Below, in pieces: positions 27,917 to 38,402 of a stretch of 64,000 nt of DNA. A program made the position numbers and the translations under genes. The DNA comes from Spiribacter sp. 1M189 (GTDB lineage: Bacteria > Pseudomonadota > Gammaproteobacteria > Nitrococcales > Nitrococcaceae). The notes beneath the pieces were generated by a model. The model saw nothing but the letters and a program-made list of their open reading frames with translations, was not told the DNA's origin and did no database searches. Location: positions 1,836,001-1,900,000 of the forward strand of contig NZ_JBAKFF010000001.1 of the NCBI RefSeq assembly GCF_040838345.1, written 5' to 3'. Each line of letters opens with the position of its first letter. Position 1 is the stretch's first letter.

Positions 27917-28817
27917 CCCGCGCCTCCTCACCGCCCGACAGGCGGTAGACGTAAGCGGCGACCAGGTGGATGCGGTCCTCGCCCAGCGTCTCGGCGAAGG
28001 CCGGCATCTGGCCATTACGGCCCTTGATCAGGGTCTGTTCGATGGTCTCCAGCGATCCGCCGTAGAGCCAGGTCTCATCAGTGAGATTGGGCGCGCCCAG
28101 CATGGGATTGCCCTTGCCCTCAACACCATGGCATGCCACGCACAGCGTCTGGTATTGCTGCCGACCCTGGCTGACCAGCCGCTCCGGCGCCTCGCGGCCG
28201 TTGAGGCTGTAGACATACGCCGCGGTGGCCTCGAGTGCCGTCTCATCCAGGGCCGCATCGAAGGCCGGCATCACGGCCTGGCGGCCATTGACCAGGGTGT
28301 GGCGGATATCCTCCGGCGCACCACCCCATTGCCAGTCCACATCGGCGAGGTTCGGGTAACCCCGCGCCCCGCGCCCATCCGAGCCATGGCAGGTGGCGCA
28401 GTTGTTGGCGAAAAGCCGCCCGGCCGTCGCCATGGCCTCACCATTCTCAGCCAGTTCGGGGATGGGGATCTCGGCATAGCTGGCGTACAGCGGCGCAAAG
28501 CGCGCCTCGGCCTCGGCGACTTCCTTGTCGTATTGCTTGTACTGGCTCCAGCCGAGCAGACCCTGGAAGTTGCCCAGTCCCGGAAAGAGCACCAGGTAGA
28601 TCAGGCTGAACACGATGGTGATGTAGAACAGCCACAGCCACCAGCGCGGCATGGGGTTGTTGTACTCGCGCAGATCCTCATCCCAGACATGGCCGGTGGT
28701 CTCGTGGGCCGCCGCCTCGCCCTTCCGCGGCTTGGCCGTCCAGCGGATCAGCCACCAGCAGGCGAAGATATTGGCCAGCACGAAGACGATGATGAACACG
28801 CTCCAGAACAGGCTCAT
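27897..28817 (-). CDS. ccoP: cbb3 cytochrome c oxidase subunit III (CcoP, dihaem)
   Basis: A 306-residue subunit with an N-terminal membrane anchor, a second helix near residues 60-80, and two c-type haem sites, CATCHGSDGRG and CVACHGVEGKG. It accepts electrons from soluble cytochrome c and passes them to CcoO. The N-terminal helix arrangement is normal for the long CcoP type. It overlaps ccoQ by four bases. Confidence 0.95.
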   Translation of the reverse strand: MSLFWSVFIIVFVLANIFACWWLIRWTAKPRKGEAAAHETTGHVWDEDLREYNNPMPRWWLWLFYITIVFSLIYLVLFPGLGNFQGLLGWSQYKQYDKEVAEAEARFAPLYASYAEIPIPELAENGEAMATAGRLFANNCATCHGSDGRGARGYPNLADVDWQWGGAPEDIRHTLVNGRQAVMPAFDAALDETALEATAAYVYSLNGREAPERLVSQGRQQYQTLCVACHGVEGKGNPMLGAPNLTDETWLYGGSLETIEQTLIKGRNGQMPAFAETLGEDRIHLVAAYVYRLSGGEEARDAIAAR

Positions 28818-29002
28818 GACCGGCCTCCTTCGTCGCCATCATGGCGGTCGTGGTCATCGTCCTTCGGCGGGAGCGGCTCGTCGTTCTCCAGCGGCAGCTG
28901 GGCGGCCTCGTCGAATGACTGGCGGCGCTTGCGGCTGAATGCCCAGGCGACGATCCCCAGAAAGGTCACAAGCAGGACCACGGTAAAAATTCCGCTAACC
29001 AT
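28814..29002 (-). CDS. ccoQ: cbb3 oxidase subunit CcoQ
   Basis: A 62-residue protein with one membrane helix followed by [18 protein letters not shown], the typical CcoQ tail. It helps keep CcoP attached to the complex. It overlaps ccoO by eight bases and ccoP by four. Confidence 0.9.
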   Translation of the reverse strand: MVSGIFTVVLLVTFLGIVAWAFSRKRRQSFDEAAQLPLENDEPLPPKDDDHDRHDGDEGGRS

Positions 29003-29606
29003 CGCTGGTTCCTCCGTTCACGCCGAGCCCTTGCAGGTAGGCGATGATGGCCTCCATCTCGGTAACGCCTTCCAGTTCCCGGGCCGCGGCGATGTCCTCG
29101 TCGCTGTAGGGCACACCCAGGTAATCCCGCTGGGCTGCCATGCTCTTCGCCACCTGCTCGGCATCCACCGTGCGCTCGGCGAACCAGGGATAGCCCGGCA
29201 TGTTCGACTGCGGCACGACGTCACGCGGATTGATCAGATGCACGTAGTGCCAGTCATCCGTGTAAATACCGCCCACCCGGGCCAGGTCGGGGCCGGTGCG
29301 CTTGGAGCCCCACTGGAAGGGCCGGTCATAGACGAACTCGCCGGCCTTGGAGTAATCCCCGTAGCGCTCGGTCTCGGCCCGGAAAGGCCGGATCTGCTGG
29401 GAGTGACAGTTGTAGCAGCCGTTGGCCACATAGATGTCCCGGCCGGCGAACTCGATGGCCGGCAGGGGTTCCACGCCGGGTGCCGGCTCGGTGGTCTGCT
29501 GCGAGAAAAACAGCGGGACGATCTCGACCAGTCCGCCGATGCTGATCACGATGAAGATCAGCACCGCCATCAGCCCGGCGTTCTTCTCGACGACTTCATG
29601 CGACAT
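28995..29606 (-). CDS. ccoO: cbb3 cytochrome c oxidase subunit II (CcoO, monohaem)
   Basis: A 203-residue subunit with an N-terminal membrane helix and a single c-type haem site [12 protein letters not shown] near residue 63. The acceptor [28 protein letters not shown] region (split here as [14 protein letters not shown]) is a CcoO hallmark. It passes electrons from CcoP to CcoN. It lies 11 bases after ccoN. Confidence 0.95.
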   Translation of the reverse strand: MSHEVVEKNAGLMAVLIFIVISIGGLVEIVPLFFSQQTTEPAPGVEPLPAIEFAGRDIYVANGCYNCHSQQIRPFRAETERYGDYSKAGEFVYDRPFQWGSKRTGPDLARVGGIYTDDWHYVHLINPRDVVPQSNMPGYPWFAERTVDAEQVAKSMAAQRDYLGVPYSDEDIAAARELEGVTEMEAIIAYLQGLGVNGGTSDG

Positions 29607-29617
29607 GTCGATCCTCC

Positions 29618-31039
29618 TCAGGCGCTGGCCGCAGGGGCAGTGGCCGGGCGAGCCGCCTCAACCGGACGAATCGTGCGCCAGACGTTGTAGGCCATGATCA
29701 GCATGCCGGCGAAGAAGAGCAGGCCGCCGAGCAGCCGTACCGCGTAGTACGGATAGGTCGCGGAAAGAGACTCGATGAAGCTGTAGGTCAGCGTGCCGTC
29801 ATCGTTGACCGCCCGCCACATGAGCCCCTGCATGACGCCGGCGATCCACATGGAGGCGATGTAGAGCACCACCCCGATGGTGGAGACCCAGAAGTGGACG
29901 TTGATCAGCGGCACGCTGTACATCTGCTCGCGGTTGAACAGCCGCGGCACCAGCATGTAGATCGAACCGATGGTGATGAAGGCCACCCAGCCGAGCGCGC
30001 CGGAGTGGACATGGCCGATGGTCCAGTCGGTGTAGTGCGACAGGGCGTTGACCGTCCGGATCGCCATCATCGGGCCCTCGAAGGTGGACATGCCGTAGAA
30101 CGACAGACTCACCACCAGGAAGCGGATGATCGGGTCATCCCGGAGCTTATGCCAGGCCCCGGAGAGGGTCATGATGCCGTTGATCATGCCGCCCCAGGAC
30201 GGCGCGAGCAGGATCAACGAGAATACCATCCCCACCGACTGGGTCCACTCCGGCAGGGCCGTCCAATGCAGATGATGCGGGCCGGCCCACATGTAGATCG
30301 AGATCAGCGCCCAGAAGTGCACCACCGACAGGCGGTAGGAGTAAATCGGCCGACCGGCCTGCTTGGGGACGAAGTAGTACATCATTCCCAGGAAGCCGGC
30401 GGTCAGGAAAAAGCCCACCGCGTTGTGGCCATACCACCACTGCACCATGGCATCCACGGCGCCCGCGTACACTGGGTAGGACTGGGTGAGCGAAGTCGGG
30501 ATGGCCAGGCTGTTGACGATATGCAGCATGGCCACGGCGACGATGAAAGCTCCGTAGAACCAGTTGGCGACGTAGATATGCTTGGTCCGCCGCCGCAGGA
30601 TGGTGCCGAAGAAGGACACCGCGTAGGCCACCCAGACCAGCGTGATCAGGATATCCAGCGGCCAGATCAGCTCGGCGTACTCCTTGCTCTGCGTATAGCC
30701 GAACGGCAGCGTGAAGATGGCGCCGACGATCACCACCTGCCAGCCCCAGAAGCTGAAGGCCGCGAGCCGGTCGCCCATAAGCCGGACGCCACAGGTCCGC
30801 TGCACGACATAGTAGGACGTGGCGAACAGCGCTGAGCCGCCGAACGCAAAGATCACCGCATTGGTGTGTAGCGGCCGCAGGCGGCTGTAGGTCAGCCAGG
30901 GGACGTCGAAGTTGAGCGCGGGCCAGAGTAGCTGAGCGGCGATGATCACGCCCACGAGCATGCCCACGATGCCCCAGACCACCGTCATGATGGTGAACTG
31001 ACGCACGACTCGATCGTTGTACGCGGCAGGTGTTTGCAT
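29618..31039 (-). CDS. ccoN: cbb3 cytochrome c oxidase subunit I (CcoN)
   Basis: A 473-residue catalytic subunit with about twelve membrane helices and conserved histidines for haem b, haem b3 and CuB, for example [16 protein letters not shown] near residues 51-67, [10 protein letters not shown], and [14 protein letters not shown]. It reduces oxygen to water at high affinity. It heads the operon ccoN-O-Q-P-(small protein)-G-H-I-S on the minus strand, behind a perfect FNR/Anr site. Confidence 0.96.
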   Translation of the reverse strand: MQTPAAYNDRVVRQFTIMTVVWGIVGMLVGVIIAAQLLWPALNFDVPWLTYSRLRPLHTNAVIFAFGGSALFATSYYVVQRTCGVRLMGDRLAAFSFWGWQVVIVGAIFTLPFGYTQSKEYAELIWPLDILITLVWVAYAVSFFGTILRRRTKHIYVANWFYGAFIVAVAMLHIVNSLAIPTSLTQSYPVYAGAVDAMVQWWYGHNAVGFFLTAGFLGMMYYFVPKQAGRPIYSYRLSVVHFWALISIYMWAGPHHLHWTALPEWTQSVGMVFSLILLAPSWGGMINGIMTLSGAWHKLRDDPIIRFLVVSLSFYGMSTFEGPMMAIRTVNALSHYTDWTIGHVHSGALGWVAFITIGSIYMLVPRLFNREQMYSVPLINVHFWVSTIGVVLYIASMWIAGVMQGLMWRAVNDDGTLTYSFIESLSATYPYYAVRLLGGLLFFAGMLIMAYNVWRTIRPVEAARPATAPAASA

Positions 31040-31101
31040 GATGGATCCAGTGTTGGAATTGTGGTGACGCTTAAGTTTCCAACGACCGGATCGCCAGCGC
31101 T

Positions 31102-31115
31102 TTGATCCAGATCAA
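31102..31115 (-). promoter_or_regulatory. FNR/Anr box upstream of ccoN
   Basis: TTGAT-CCAG-ATCAA is a perfect FNR/Anr consensus. Its centre is about 70 bases before the ccoN start codon. If it acts at the usual -41.5 position, transcription would begin near 31067. This fits low-oxygen induction of the cbb3 oxidase. Confidence 0.85.
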
Positions 31116-31199
31116 AACCGGATTGTTCATGCGCCGCCGGGCCGTTTGACGTGTATCATTAAGTAAAAGTCAAGACGAAGGCTTAAGGAGTCTCGGTCG

Positions 31200-31769
31200 A
31201 TGAAATACTGCAGTCGAATGATCGGTGGGTTGGTCGCCGTCGGCCTTGCGCTGCCGGCGGCGGCCGATTCCCTGGATATCAACTTCAGCGGTGATGCCGC
31301 GCAGGTGGGTTATAGCAAGGCACTGGCCCGCGACGACCTGGAGGCCGGGGCCGCACTGATGCATCACGACAGTGGTGGCAACATCGTCGAAGCGGATCTG
31401 CACCTGGTCGACCGTCCCGAACCGGGCCGCAACACCCTGGTGCTGGGCATCGGTGGCAAGATCCCCTACATCAACGATGATCATCGCAGTGCCGACGGGG
31501 CGGCGCTCGCCATCGGCGGCAAGCTGCGCTGGACGCTGCCGGATTACAATCGCGCCGGTGTGGCGGGTGCGGCCTACTATGCCCCGTCGGCCACCTCGGT
31601 GCATGACATCGATGGGTATCGGGAATACTCGGTTCGTGGCGAGTTCCGCATCCTTGAGGACGCCGATATCTACCTCGGCTATCGCCGCATCGAGCTGAGC
31701 TACGATGGATCGGGTGGCGATCGGAACTTCGACGATGGCGTCTACGCAGGCTTCAACGTCGACTTCTGA
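31200..31769 (+). CDS. YfaZ-like outer-membrane protein
   Basis: A 189-residue protein with a Sec signal (cut likely after PAAA, about residue 22) and alternating strands consistent with a small beta-barrel. It ends GVYAGFNVDF with a terminal Phe, as outer-membrane barrels do. It resembles the YfaZ family, whose function is unknown. It is divergent from ccoN and its last 35 or more bases overlap the next gene. Confidence 0.7.
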   Translation: MKYCSRMIGGLVAVGLALPAAADSLDINFSGDAAQVGYSKALARDDLEAGAALMHHDSGGNIVEADLHLVDRPEPGRNTLVLGIGGKIPYINDDHRSADGAALAIGGKLRWTLPDYNRAGVAGAAYYAPSATSVHDIDGYREYSVRGEFRILEDADIYLGYRRIELSYDGSGGDRNFDDGVYAGFNVDF

Positions 31770-32877
31770 CCGCCGGGGCCGCTGGCTGGCGGCGGTAACG
31801 GCGGGTCTGCTGGCGGCAGCGGCACTTGTACCCATGGCCCGGGCGCAGGATGAGGCCCAGGCCGAACCCGGGTCCGTTGCGCCGGAGACCCTGGCCTCGG
31901 TGCTTATGTACCACCGCGTGGGTAACCCGGATTACCCCGGCACCAGCGTCACCCGCGAGCAGTTCCAGGCGCATCTGGATTATCTGGACGACAACGACTT
32001 CAACATCGTCCCGCTCGGGCGGGTGGTGGAGGCATTGCAGACCCGCGAGCCGCTTCCTGATCGTACGGTGGCCATTACCTTCGATGATGCCTATCGCAGT
32101 GTGCGTGAGGTGGCCCACCCGATGCTCGCCGCCCGTGATTGGCCGTATACAGTCTTCGTCGCCACCGAGGGCGTAAATGCCGGCTATGACGGTTATCTCG
32201 ACTGGGATCAGCTGCGCGAAATGGCGTCCGATGGCGCGCGTTTCGGCAACCATTCCCGTTCTCACGCCCCGCTATTCGTCCGTGATGACGATGAGACGCG
32301 GCCGCAGTGGCGCGCCCGCATTGAGGACGATCTGACAGCGGCACAGCAGCGTCTCGCCGAGGAGTTGGGGGATGCCCTCTATCAGTCGCCGCCGCTGCTG
32401 GCCTATCCCTATGGCGAGTACAGCCTCGAGCTCATGGATCTGGCCGCGGAGATGGGGTTTGTCGCCTTCGGGCAGCAGTCGGGTGCCATCGGTATCCACT
32501 CCAATTCGCTCGCCTTGCCCCGTTATCCCATGAATGAGCGCTTTGCCGGGCTCGAGGGGTTTGCGCTGAAAGTGAACTCGCGGGCGCTCCCGGTGGTGGA
32601 CCAGCAGCCATTGGACCCGGTCCGGGCGTCTGTACAGGCACCTCGTCTGACCCTGACGCTTGACCCCCTGCCGGAGCAGACCTCCGCGCAGCTGGCCTGT
32701 TACTACCAGGGCGAGCGTCTGCTGCCGGAATGGCTGGAGGAGGGGGTGCGGTTCGCGGTGCGCGGCGACACCGATCTGCCGCTTGGCCGAAGTCGCTACA
32801 ACTGCACTGCGCCGGATGGCAGCGGCCGTTATTACTGGTTCAGCCAGCTCTGGATCCAGGGGCGCGGCGGCACATGA
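31735..32877 (+). CDS. Exported polysaccharide deacetylase
   Basis: About 380 residues with an N-terminal signal or anchor (RWLAAVTAGLLAAAALVPMARA) and a NodB-type carbohydrate esterase domain. Motifs seen: SVLMYHRVG, AITFDDAY (metal aspartates) and FGNHSRSHAPL (metal histidines). The C-terminal about 110 residues are separate and unrecognised. Likely substrate is a cell-wall or extracellular N-acetylated glycan. The start is uncertain (31705 or 31735); both lie inside the yfaZ-like gene and neither has a good ribosome site. Confidence 0.8.
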   Translation: MASTQASTSTSDRRGRWLAAVTAGLLAAAALVPMARAQDEAQAEPGSVAPETLASVLMYHRVGNPDYPGTSVTREQFQAHLDYLDDNDFNIVPLGRVVEALQTREPLPDRTVAITFDDAYRSVREVAHPMLAARDWPYTVFVATEGVNAGYDGYLDWDQLREMASDGARFGNHSRSHAPLFVRDDDETRPQWRARIEDDLTAAQQRLAEELGDALYQSPPLLAYPYGEYSLELMDLAAEMGFVAFGQQSGAIGIHSNSLALPRYPMNERFAGLEGFALKVNSRALPVVDQQPLDPVRASVQAPRLTLTLDPLPEQTSAQLACYYQGERLLPEWLEEGVRFAVRGDTDLPLGRSRYNCTAPDGSGRYYWFSQLWIQGRGGT

Positions 32878-33647
32878 GCGTCATCCCGCCCAACGGTCCC
32901 CGCCTGCTGCAGATAACCGATACGCATCTGTTCGCCGATCCGGCGACGGAACAGGCGGGCATCCTGCCCGAGGCACGCTTTCAGGCCACGCTGCGCGCCA
33001 TGGCCCCCTGGGCGGTCAGCGCCGACGGCCTATTGCACACCGGCGACCTGGTCCATGATGGCAGTGATGAGGCTTACCAACGACTGCGGCAGGCATTGAT
33101 ATCGCTGGATCTGCCCGGTCTTGTCATGCCCGGCAACCACGATGACCGCGCTGGGCTGCAGGCCGCGTTTGCCGACGGGCCAGTCAGCGCTGCGCGTACA
33201 CTGCGGATCGGTGACTGGACCCTCATCGGCCTCGATTCACTGCAGACCGGCGAGGTGCCCGGGCATCTGGACGTGGCGGAGCTCGCCGCTCTGGATAGGG
33301 CGCTGGCGGACTGCTCGACCGCGTATTGTCTGGTGGCACTGCATCACCCGCCATTCCCGGTGGGCACCGCCTGGCTGGATGCCATCGGCCTCGACAACCC
33401 CGGGGCGCTGTTCCAGCGGCTGGCCGGGGATTATCGCGTTCGGGCCGTGGTCTGTGGTCATGTCCACATGGCATTTGATGGTCATGCCAATGGCTGCCGC
33501 ACCCTTGCCACGCCGGCCACCGCGGCCCAGTTTCTCGCCGGCGCAGAGGGGTTTGCCATCGATCGCGGACCGCCCGCGTTCCGCTGGCTCGACCTGCGCG
33601 CCGACGGCGGTATCGACACCGGTGTGGTGCGCGTGAGCGGCGCTTGA
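32874..33647 (+). CDS. cpdA: CpdA-like 3',5'-cyclic AMP phosphodiesterase (metallophosphoesterase)
   Basis: A 257-residue class III phosphodiesterase with metal-binding blocks QITDTHLF, TGDLVHDG, PGNHDDR, LHHPPF and VCGHVHMA. The layout matches CpdA/Icc, which lowers cAMP; related enzymes act on other phosphodiesters. The ATG overlaps the deacetylase stop (ATGA). No signal peptide, so cytoplasmic. Confidence 0.85.
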   Translation: MSVIPPNGPRLLQITDTHLFADPATEQAGILPEARFQATLRAMAPWAVSADGLLHTGDLVHDGSDEAYQRLRQALISLDLPGLVMPGNHDDRAGLQAAFADGPVSAARTLRIGDWTLIGLDSLQTGEVPGHLDVAELAALDRALADCSTAYCLVALHHPPFPVGTAWLDAIGLDNPGALFQRLAGDYRVRAVVCGHVHMAFDGHANGCRTLATPATAAQFLAGAEGFAIDRGPPAFRWLDLRADGGIDTGVVRVSGA

Positions 33648-33648
33648 T

Positions 33649-33672
33649 GTCGCGGGCTTTCCAGCCCCCGAC
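33649..33672 (+). terminator. Possible terminator hairpin after cpdA
   Basis: GTCGCGGGCT and AGCCCCCGAC form a 10-base stem with one C-C mismatch around the loop TTCC, directly after the cpdA stop. No T-run follows, so it may be a weak or factor-dependent terminator. Confidence 0.4.
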
Positions 33673-33723
33673 ACAGCCTTTAGGGTAACGCTGGATTTTC
33701 ACTCGACGACGGAGGCATAGGCG

Positions 33724-33894
33724 ATGGAGTATCGCTCCTGGATGTGTGTAGTCTGCGGCTGGATTTATGAAGAGGAAGACGGTCTGCCCGACGAGGGCAT
33801 CGCTCCCGGCACCCGCTGGGAGGATATCCCGGATGACTTTGTCTGCCCGGAGTGCGGGGCAGGCAAGTCCGACTTTGAGATGATCGAAATCTGA
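33724..33894 (+). CDS. Rubredoxin
   Basis: A 56-residue protein of classic rubredoxin size. Two iron-binding knuckles are visible: CVVCG (Cys8 and Cys11) and CPECG (Cys41 and Cys44), with WIYEEEDGLPDEGIAPGT between them. It is a one-electron carrier. The start is ATG at 33724 with GGAGG eight bases upstream. It is followed two bases later by thiE and then hemL, an order common in gammaproteobacteria. Confidence 0.95.
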   Translation: MEYRSWMCVVCGWIYEEEDGLPDEGIAPGTRWEDIPDDFVCPECGAGKSDFEMIEI

Positions 33895-33896
33895 TC

Positions 33897-34535
33897 ATGG
33901 CGCGGGCCATCGCCGGGCTCTACGTCATCACCGATGCCCGCTGGCCGCGGCCGGTCGCGCTGGAGTCCGCGGTTGATGCGGCGCTGCGCGGTGGCGCCCG
34001 GGTGGTGCAGTATCGCGACAAGTCCGATGACGCCCATCGGCGGCATGCGGAGGCGAAGACCATCGCCAGTCTGTGTCGCGAGCGGGGGGCGACGTTCATC
34101 GTCAACGATGACGTGGGGCTGGCGGTCGCGGTTGCGGCGGATGGCGTCCATCTTGGCCGTGACGACAATGACCTGGCCGCGGCGCGGGCAGCACTGGGGC
34201 CGGAGGCGCTCATCGGCGTGTCCTGCTACAACGAGCTTGATCGCGCGCGCCAGGCGGCCGCCGCCGGGGCGGATTATCTGGCCTTTGGCAGTGTCTATCC
34301 CTCGGCCACCAAGCCGAATGCGGTGCGTGCCCCGCTGGCGCTCTTTGGCGAGGCACGACGTTTTACCGATCGGCCGCTGGTGGCCATCGGCGGCATCAAC
34401 GCCGACAATATTGCCACGGTGACCGCGGCCGGCGCCGATGCCGCGGCAGTGGTGGATGCGGTCTTTGCCGCACCGGATATCGAGCAGGCGACCGCGGAGC
34501 TGGTGGCGCGCGGCTTTGGCCCGGCGCCGGACTGA
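33897..34535 (+). CDS. thiE: Thiamine-phosphate synthase
   Basis: A 212-residue TIM-barrel enzyme that joins the pyrimidine and thiazole parts of thiamine. [11 protein letters not shown] at the N-terminus, [26 protein letters not shown] and the phosphate-binding GGINADN are family marks. It starts two bases after rubredoxin. No TPP riboswitch precedes it. Confidence 0.94.
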   Translation: MARAIAGLYVITDARWPRPVALESAVDAALRGGARVVQYRDKSDDAHRRHAEAKTIASLCRERGATFIVNDDVGLAVAVAADGVHLGRDDNDLAAARAALGPEALIGVSCYNELDRARQAAAAGADYLAFGSVYPSATKPNAVRAPLALFGEARRFTDRPLVAIGGINADNIATVTAAGADAAAVVDAVFAAPDIEQATAELVARGFGPAPD

Positions 34536-34561
34536 ATCCAGACCAGGGGAAAGCAATAACC

Positions 34562-35845
34562 ATGTCGAATCGATCCGAGCAGCTTTTTGCCGAGGCCCAG
34601 CAGCACCTGGTGGGGGGCGTCAACTCCGCGGTGCGGGCGTTCCGTTCCGTGGGTGGGACGCCGGTGTTCATGCGCCGCGGCGAGGGCGCCTGGATCGAGG
34701 ACGTCGATGGCAAGCAATACGTCGACTATGTCCTCTCCTACGGCCCGCTGGCCATCGGCCATGCCCATCCGGAGGTCGTGCGCGCCATCTGCGATACCGC
34801 CGCCAGCGGCACCAGCTTCGGCGCCCCCACCGAGCTCGAGACCGAGCTGGCGGTGCTGGTGCGCGAGCTCATGCCCGGCATCGAGCGCATCCGCATGGTC
34901 AACTCCGGCACCGAGGCGTGCATGAGTGCCGTGCGACTGGCGCGGGGCTATACCGGCCGCGACCGGGTGCTCAAGTTCCGCGGCAACTACCACGGCCATG
35001 TCGATGCGCTGCTGGTCGAGGCCGGCTCCGGCGTGCTCACCCTGGGTATCCCTGGCTCCCCGGGCGTCCCCGCCTCGGTGACCGAGACCACGCTGACCGC
35101 GCCCTTCAATGACATCGACGGGGTCCGGGAGCTGTGTGCCGAGTACGGTGATTCCATCGCCGCGGTGCTGGTCGAGCCGGTGGCCGGCAACATGAACTGC
35201 ATCCCCGCCCTGCCGTCATTCCTGCAGGGCCTGCGCGAGATCTGCGATGACAGCGGTGCGTTGCTGGTGTTCGACGAGGTCATGAGCGGCTTTCGGGCGG
35301 CCCTCGGCGGCGCCCAGGCCTGGTATGGCGTCCAGCCCGACCTCACCTGCCTTGGCAAGGTGATCGGCGGCGGCCTGCCGGTGGGCGCCCTGGGTGGACG
35401 TGCCGAGGTCATGGACATGCTGGCACCGACCGGACCGGTCTATCAGGCCGGCACCCTGTCCGGCAATCCGCTCGCCATGGCCAGCGGCCTCGCCACGCTG
35501 CGCAACCTGGCCCGTCCGGATGTGCACGCCAGTGCCGAGGCCTGGACCGGCCGTCTGCTGGCCGGCCTGCGCGAGCGTGCGGATCAGGCCGGCATACCGC
35601 TGCTCACGCACCAGGCCGGCACCATGTTCGGGGTGTTCTTCACCGACAGTGACCGAGTCATCGGTTTCGAGGATGTCGCCAACTGCGATGCCGAGCGTTT
35701 CGTGCGCTTCTTCCACGGCATGCTCGAGGCCGGCGTCTACCTCGCCCCGTCTGCCTTCGAGGCGGGTTTTGTGTCCACCGCCCATGACGAGGCGGCGCTC
35801 AGCCATACACTGGATGCGGCCGAGCGGGTGTTCGCTGATCTGTGA
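34562..35845 (+). CDS. hemL: Glutamate-1-semialdehyde 2,1-aminomutase
   Basis: A 427-residue PLP enzyme that makes 5-aminolevulinate, the first committed haem precursor in the C5 pathway. The cofactor lysine is in [16 protein letters not shown], and [17 protein letters not shown] and FDEVMSGFR are family blocks. Length is normal. Its stop overlaps the GTG start of the next gene. Confidence 0.96.
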   Translation: MSNRSEQLFAEAQQHLVGGVNSAVRAFRSVGGTPVFMRRGEGAWIEDVDGKQYVDYVLSYGPLAIGHAHPEVVRAICDTAASGTSFGAPTELETELAVLVRELMPGIERIRMVNSGTEACMSAVRLARGYTGRDRVLKFRGNYHGHVDALLVEAGSGVLTLGIPGSPGVPASVTETTLTAPFNDIDGVRELCAEYGDSIAAVLVEPVAGNMNCIPALPSFLQGLREICDDSGALLVFDEVMSGFRAALGGAQAWYGVQPDLTCLGKVIGGGLPVGALGGRAEVMDMLAPTGPVYQAGTLSGNPLAMASGLATLRNLARPDVHASAEAWTGRLLAGLRERADQAGIPLLTHQAGTMFGVFFTDSDRVIGFEDVANCDAERFVRFFHGMLEAGVYLAPSAFEAGFVSTAHDEAALSHTLDAAERVFADL

Positions 35846-37827
35846 GCGGGCTCGAAACGGCCCTTGAGCCGGTCTTTACCTGGCTGACGGCCAATCCGGC
35901 CTGGGCCGGGGCGTTCATCGGGCTGATCGCCTTCGCTGAATCACTGGCGCTGGTGGGGCTGCTGGTCCCCGGCGCCTTTCTCATGTTCCTTGCTGGCGCC
36001 GCCGTCGGCGGCAGCAATATCGACATCCTTCCCATGCTCGCCTGGGCCGTCGTCGGGGCCGTCGCCGGCGACAGCCTGAGCTACTGGCTGGGCCGGCATT
36101 TTCGTGACCAACTGCGGGATTTTCCCGTGGTCCGGCGCTACCCGGGCGCCCTGGCCAGGGCGGAGGGGCTGTTTCATCGCCATGGTGGCAAAAGCGTGGT
36201 CATCGGACGCTTCGTGGGTCCGGTGCGGCCGGTCATCCCCGCCGTGGTGGGCATGCTGGGCATGCCGCCGGGCCGGTTCCTCGTGGCCAATGTCAGCTCG
36301 GCACTGGCCTGGGCCCCGGCCTACCTCCTCCCGGGGGTGGTTTTCGGCGCTTCGCTGGTGCTTGCCATGGAGGTCATGGGCCGGCTCATGGCCTGGCTGG
36401 TGCTCGCCTTCGGCGGATTCTTCCTGCTGCGCTGGCTGATTCCTCGCATCGACCGGCCACTGCGCCTTGCCGGCCACCGCCTGGCCCGAGCCGTGGGCCG
36501 CCATCCGCCGCCGGGTCAGTGGGGCGAGTGGCTGCGCCCCTTGCATGCTGCCCTGCGGGCGTTGCGTCATCGGCAGGGGTGGCTCTGGTGGCTGGCGTTT
36601 GTCGTGTTTCTGGGGACGTTGGCCGAGGCCCTGTGGACGCCCGGCCCGCAGGGCTGGGAGCGGGGGCTGCTGGCGCTGGCCGAGGCTCAGCGCGGCGATC
36701 TGCCGCGGCGGTTCGCCTGGATCATTACCCAGGCCGGCGGGCTTTTGCCAGTCAGCCTGGCCACACTGACGCTGGTCGCGGCGCTGTGGCGCGCGGGGGA
36801 AGTTCGCCGGGCCGGTTTCGCCGTGCTCGGCGTGGCCAGTGCGGTGCTGGTGGCTTATGTGCTCAAGGCGCTGCTGGGCACGCCACGGCCCAATGGCCTG
36901 ACGGCCACGGCAGAGTTCGCGGCCGCCTTTCCCAGCGCCCACGCCGCCGGCATTGCCGCACTGGTGACGGTCTGGCTCACGGTGCTGCCACCGCGGGCAC
37001 GCGTGCTTCGCTGGCTGCTCCTGCTACCGGGCGGCCTGCTGATTGCGCTGGTGGCCGCGACGCGGCTTCTGCTCGGCGTGCACTGGCCGTTGGATGTCAT
37101 CGGCGGGCTGGCGCTGGGGATCGTGCTGGGCGCCCTGCCCGCGGTGGCCGGCGGCGTTCGTTCACCGGTGCGGCGTCGCGATGAGTCCGTCGTGCTATCG
37201 GCGGGTATTCTGGTGGCAACCGCTGGCATTGCGCAGATGCTGAACTGGCCGGATCCCATCGATACCTATCCGGAGCCTGTGGGCAGTGGCCTGCCGGCCG
37301 TTGTCGCCACTGACAGTCCCCTTGCCACGCAACGCCTGGGTCTCAGGGGGCCGGCCGATGCCTTCGTGGCGCAGTGGCAGGCCGGAGAACAGGTCCCGGC
37401 CGGTTTCGAGCCGGAATGGCAGCCGGCCCCGCCGTGGCGCTGGCAGACGGCACTGCGCTGGATCAGCCCGCGGCCCTCGGCGGCCCGGCTGCCGGTGTTA
37501 CCCCGTTGGCATGATGGGCGCCGGCCGGATGTGGTGCTGATCCGGGTGGGCGATGATCCGCGCCGGCGCTGGGTGCTTCGCGCCTGGCGCGCGGCAGTGA
37601 CACCCGATGGGCCGATCTGGCTCCTGACCCTGGAGCGCGATGATATTCGCCCGGGCGTCCTGCTGCCGCGACTGCGACGCCATGAACCGTCCCCGGATGA
37701 GCTCGCGGCACTGCTGGGACCAGCCAGCCAGCGCGCCGGCCTGGTCCGGTTACCGGGGCCGGTGCCCCGCTATCGCTCGTCGTCGGATGCGTCTGCGGCC
37801 AGTCCCCAGGGCGGCACCAATCCCTGA
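35842..37827 (+). CDS. DedA / PAP2 phosphatase fusion with LssY-like C-terminus
   Basis: A 661-residue membrane protein. Residues 1-210 form a DedA (SNARE-associated) domain with [18 protein letters not shown] and [19 protein letters not shown]. Residues about 245-440 form a PAP2 lipid phosphatase with all three motifs: [14 protein letters not shown] and [15 protein letters not shown]. Residues about 480-640 resemble the LssY C-terminal domain. DedA domains are linked to lipid flipping and PAP2 domains to undecaprenyl- or other lipid-phosphate hydrolysis. The GTG start overlaps the hemL stop. Confidence 0.88.
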   Translation: MSGLETALEPVFTWLTANPAWAGAFIGLIAFAESLALVGLLVPGAFLMFLAGAAVGGSNIDILPMLAWAVVGAVAGDSLSYWLGRHFRDQLRDFPVVRRYPGALARAEGLFHRHGGKSVVIGRFVGPVRPVIPAVVGMLGMPPGRFLVANVSSALAWAPAYLLPGVVFGASLVLAMEVMGRLMAWLVLAFGGFFLLRWLIPRIDRPLRLAGHRLARAVGRHPPPGQWGEWLRPLHAALRALRHRQGWLWWLAFVVFLGTLAEALWTPGPQGWERGLLALAEAQRGDLPRRFAWIITQAGGLLPVSLATLTLVAALWRAGEVRRAGFAVLGVASAVLVAYVLKALLGTPRPNGLTATAEFAAAFPSAHAAGIAALVTVWLTVLPPRARVLRWLLLLPGGLLIALVAATRLLLGVHWPLDVIGGLALGIVLGALPAVAGGVRSPVRRRDESVVLSAGILVATAGIAQMLNWPDPIDTYPEPVGSGLPAVVATDSPLATQRLGLRGPADAFVAQWQAGEQVPAGFEPEWQPAPPWRWQTALRWISPRPSAARLPVLPRWHDGRRPDVVLIRVGDDPRRRWVLRAWRAAVTPDGPIWLLTLERDDIRPGVLLPRLRRHEPSPDELAALLGPASQRAGLVRLPGPVPRYRSSSDASAASPQGGTNP

Positions 37828-38402
37828 TCAATGCCCAGCCGGTCGAGCACACGGGCAACGACGAAGTCCACCACGCCGGAGATGTCGGAAGGCCGGTGAT
37901 AGAAGCCCGGGTTGGCGGGCAGCATGACCGCGCCCACGCGGGTGAGACGCAGCATGTTCTCGAGGTGGATTTCGGAGAGGGGTGTCTCGCGGGGCACCAG
38001 GATCAGCTGGCCCCGCTCCTTCAGCACAACATCGGCGGCCCGCTCGATCAGTGCCTCGCTACTGCCCGCGGCGATACGCCCCAATGTGCCCGTGGTGCAG
38101 GGGCAGACCACCATCTGCCGCGGCGCGCCGGAGCCCGAGGCCACGGGGGCCGTCCAGGCCTTGGGTCCGAACACCTGGAGCTGTCCGTCGGCAGCCCCCA
38201 GACGCTCGGTCAGTGCGGCCGCCAGGTCGGTCGGGCGTCCGGGCAGGGCCAGGTCATGCTCCATTTTCAGCACCAGTCGCCCGGCCTCGGAGATGAGCAG
38301 GTAGACCGGCCTGTCGGCGGCGATCAGGCACTCCAGCAGGCGCAATCCATAGATCCCGCCGGAGGCCCCGGTAATGGCCAGAGTGATCGGTTGTGTTCTC
38401 AT
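37770..38402 (-). CDS. ubiX: Flavin prenyltransferase UbiX
   Basis: A 210-residue enzyme that makes prenylated FMN for UbiD decarboxylases in ubiquinone synthesis. [15 protein letters not shown] at the N-terminus and [19 protein letters not shown] are family marks, and [16 protein letters not shown] is typical. Its 3' end overlaps the DedA/PAP2 gene by 58 bases in convergent orientation. It overlaps mpl by four bases. Confidence 0.94.
   Translation of the reverse strand: MRTQPITLAITGASGGIYGLRLLECLIAADRPVYLLISEAGRLVLKMEHDLALPGRPTDLAAALTERLGAADGQLQVFGPKAWTAPVASGSGAPRQMVVCPCTTGTLGRIAAGSSEALIERAADVVLKERGQLILVPRETPLSEIHLENMLRLTRVGAVMLPANPGFYHRPSDISGVVDFVVARVLDRLGIDQGLVPPWGLAADASDDER

Noticed and set aside
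31146..31175. Promoter for the yfaZ-like gene from TTGACG at 31146
   Set aside because: No -10 box lies at 16-18 bases; TATCAT at 31154 is too near. A promoter must exist but I cannot place it.
33648..33896. TPP riboswitch before thiE
   Set aside because: The region codes for rubredoxin and no CUGAGA-type thi-box layout was found.
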